Assembly: GCF_009296315.1 (NCBI RefSeq)
Contig: NZ_WHLY01000002.1
Span: forward strand, 3,206,501-3,270,500
Reading direction: 5' to 3'
DNA from: Salmonirosea aquatica
GTDB lineage: Bacteria; Bacteroidota; Bacteroidia; Cytophagales; Spirosomataceae
DNA: 64,000 nt
The notes below the pieces were generated by a model. That model was given only the letters and a program-made list of their open reading frames with translations. It did no database searches and was not told the DNA's origin. This document shows positions 63,144-64,000 of this stretch, in pieces. A program made the translations under genes and the position numbers. Positions within the stretch are counted from its first letter, which is position 1, and each line of letters starts with the position of its first letter.

Positions 63144-64000
63144 TTACTCACCATCTTGAACTAAGCCGTAAAGCATTGCCTTATTCATCAAAATTCTATA
63201 TTGTTCAGGATAGTGGGTTTTCAACCATTGTGGCTCAATCTTCCGACGAATAACAGTTTTCGTTCGTTGACCCACAAGAACATGGGTGCTGATAGCCCAT
63301 CCTGGCTCATTTTCTGCTGTACTGTAGGTGAATATACAATCGTCATTTTTGTTTATTTTTGCTATTAAGTAAAAATTTCTTTGTGTTTCTGGTACATGAC
63401 CATTTACAATAGCATCAAATGAATAAAAGTCGCCAACATTTAAAGGTCTATCATTAACATCTCTTAATTGATAAGTACTACTCTTAGAAGCATTTCCATT
63501 TTTTTTAGGTTCGGGATTTGATTTGACCTCGTTTATAGCGTTATTAGAGATAGTAGCCTTGAATGCATTTCGAAAAACTATATATGACTTAGCTCTAATA
63601 TCTTTGGGCTTAACAATATTTATATGATTCTCATTTATTGGATCTAGCGGACGGTTACAGATTGAAGACGCACTAGAAAATTCAACAATCTTAGATATTG
63701 AGGTTGCCTGCTTCTCATATGCACAATATGCAGGAATATCTATCAAACTCTGTACAGCATACCATGCTCTGGATTGATTAGCCAGATACCTATCGCCATT
63801 CTCTATTTGTAAGTTTTCTAGTTGCTCGTTTTTTGAGAATGATCGTGCCAAACTCGCAATTTGGCTACCACTTCCAGGTGTGGAGAAATAGTAAATAAGT
63901 TTTATTTTGTGAGCCCATTTCTCTCTATACTTAATTAAAAAAGAACGTGAAACTAATCCACCCATACTATGACATACAAGTACTATTTTACTGTATCTAG
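63144..64000 (-). CDS. SERAC1/PGAP1-like alpha/beta hydrolase with a C-terminal extra domain, N-terminus cut by the window edge
   Basis: The frame stays open to the right edge, so its start is missing. Near the edge it reads VLVCHSMGGLVSR, a lipase nucleophile elbow (G/C-H-S-x-G), then a FSTPGSGSQIA segment, IPAYCAYEKQ and a catalytic-histidine-like NENHINIVKP. This order fits SERAC1/PGAP1-type esterases, which often stand alone or as effector domains of large NTPase proteins. The last 130 residues are a separate, unrecognised domain (LNVGDFYSFDAIVNG...CIFTYSTAENEPGW). The gene is clearly AT-richer than the rest (about 35% GC in one line counted). Confidence 0.75.
   Translation of the reverse strand, partial: RYSKIVLVCHSMGGLVSRSFLIKYREKWAHKIKLIYYFSTPGSGSQIASLARSFSKNEQLENLQIENGDRYLANQSRAWYAVQSLIDIPAYCAYEKQATSISKIVEFSSASSICNRPLDPINENHINIVKPKDIRAKSYIVFRNAFKATISNNAINEVKSNPEPKKNGNASKSSTYQLRDVNDRPLNVGDFYSFDAIVNGHVPETQRNFYLIAKINKNDDCIFTYSTAENEPGWAISTHVLVGQRTKTVIRRKIEPQWLKTHYPEQYRILMNKAMLYGLVQDGE

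Overview
The window is about half GC and reads as a chromosomal segment of a Bacteroidota bacterium, most likely Cytophagales (Spirosomataceae-like). Pointers are a SusC/SusD pair, tandem OmpH/Skp chaperones, a PorV/PorQ-like barrel, a PiT transporter, the acetylated (or succinylated) arginine pathway with an ArgF' transcarbamylase, DAHP synthase fused to chorismate mutase, and promoters with the Bacteroidota -7 box TAnnTTTG. Most of it is housekeeping metabolism. I saw no prophage, insertion sequence, CRISPR array, rRNA or tRNA.

Layout. 1-2954: two OmpH/Skp chaperones, then a frameshifted secreted Ig-like protein. 3018-6461: lspA and proline dehydrogenase on minus, DAHP synthase/chorismate mutase on plus. 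6602-12127: an S9 peptidase, a GreA-like factor, thymidine kinase, an unknown protein and an outer membrane barrel. 12129-22290: arginine/proline biosynthesis, with proB-proA-argE' on minus and GNAT-argG-argC-argD-argF' on plus, separated by aat and a 487-base leader. argB and argH are absent. 22389-29338: an unknown exported protein, a PAP2/haloperoxidase lipoprotein, nadB, a lipoprotein, nadA and a PiT transporter. 29446-38788: rlmN, cvpA, yqeY, pdxJ, mnmH, a P450, purH, and an FtsX-like permease with a DUF3299 protein. 38798-54459: a minus-strand susC-susD locus followed by two giant VCBS/UnbV lipoproteins, divergent from a DeoR regulator and a fused FAD/Fe-S oxidoreductase. 54536-62571: MazEF, an MFS transporter, arfB, an acetyltransferase, a CrtA-like enzyme, a sulfatase, a lipoprotein, an SDR and a broken DUF1080 protein. 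62669-64000: an orphan MNT nucleotidyltransferase and an AT-rich SERAC1/PGAP1-like hydrolase cut by the right edge.

Points of most interest. (1) The arginine leader has a -7 box, a short ORF with tandem Arg codons, a hairpin and a U-tract terminator, with a possible competing pairing; this looks like transcription attenuation. (2) Four genes are each broken by the loss of one base in a G/C homopolymer. (3) The palindrome GGTACC occurs about 109 times by hand count, against about 16 expected. (4) The susCD locus carries no glycoside hydrolase but two paralogous lipoproteins of more than 1,100 residues. (5) The right-edge hydrolase differs from the rest in base composition and may start an accessory region.
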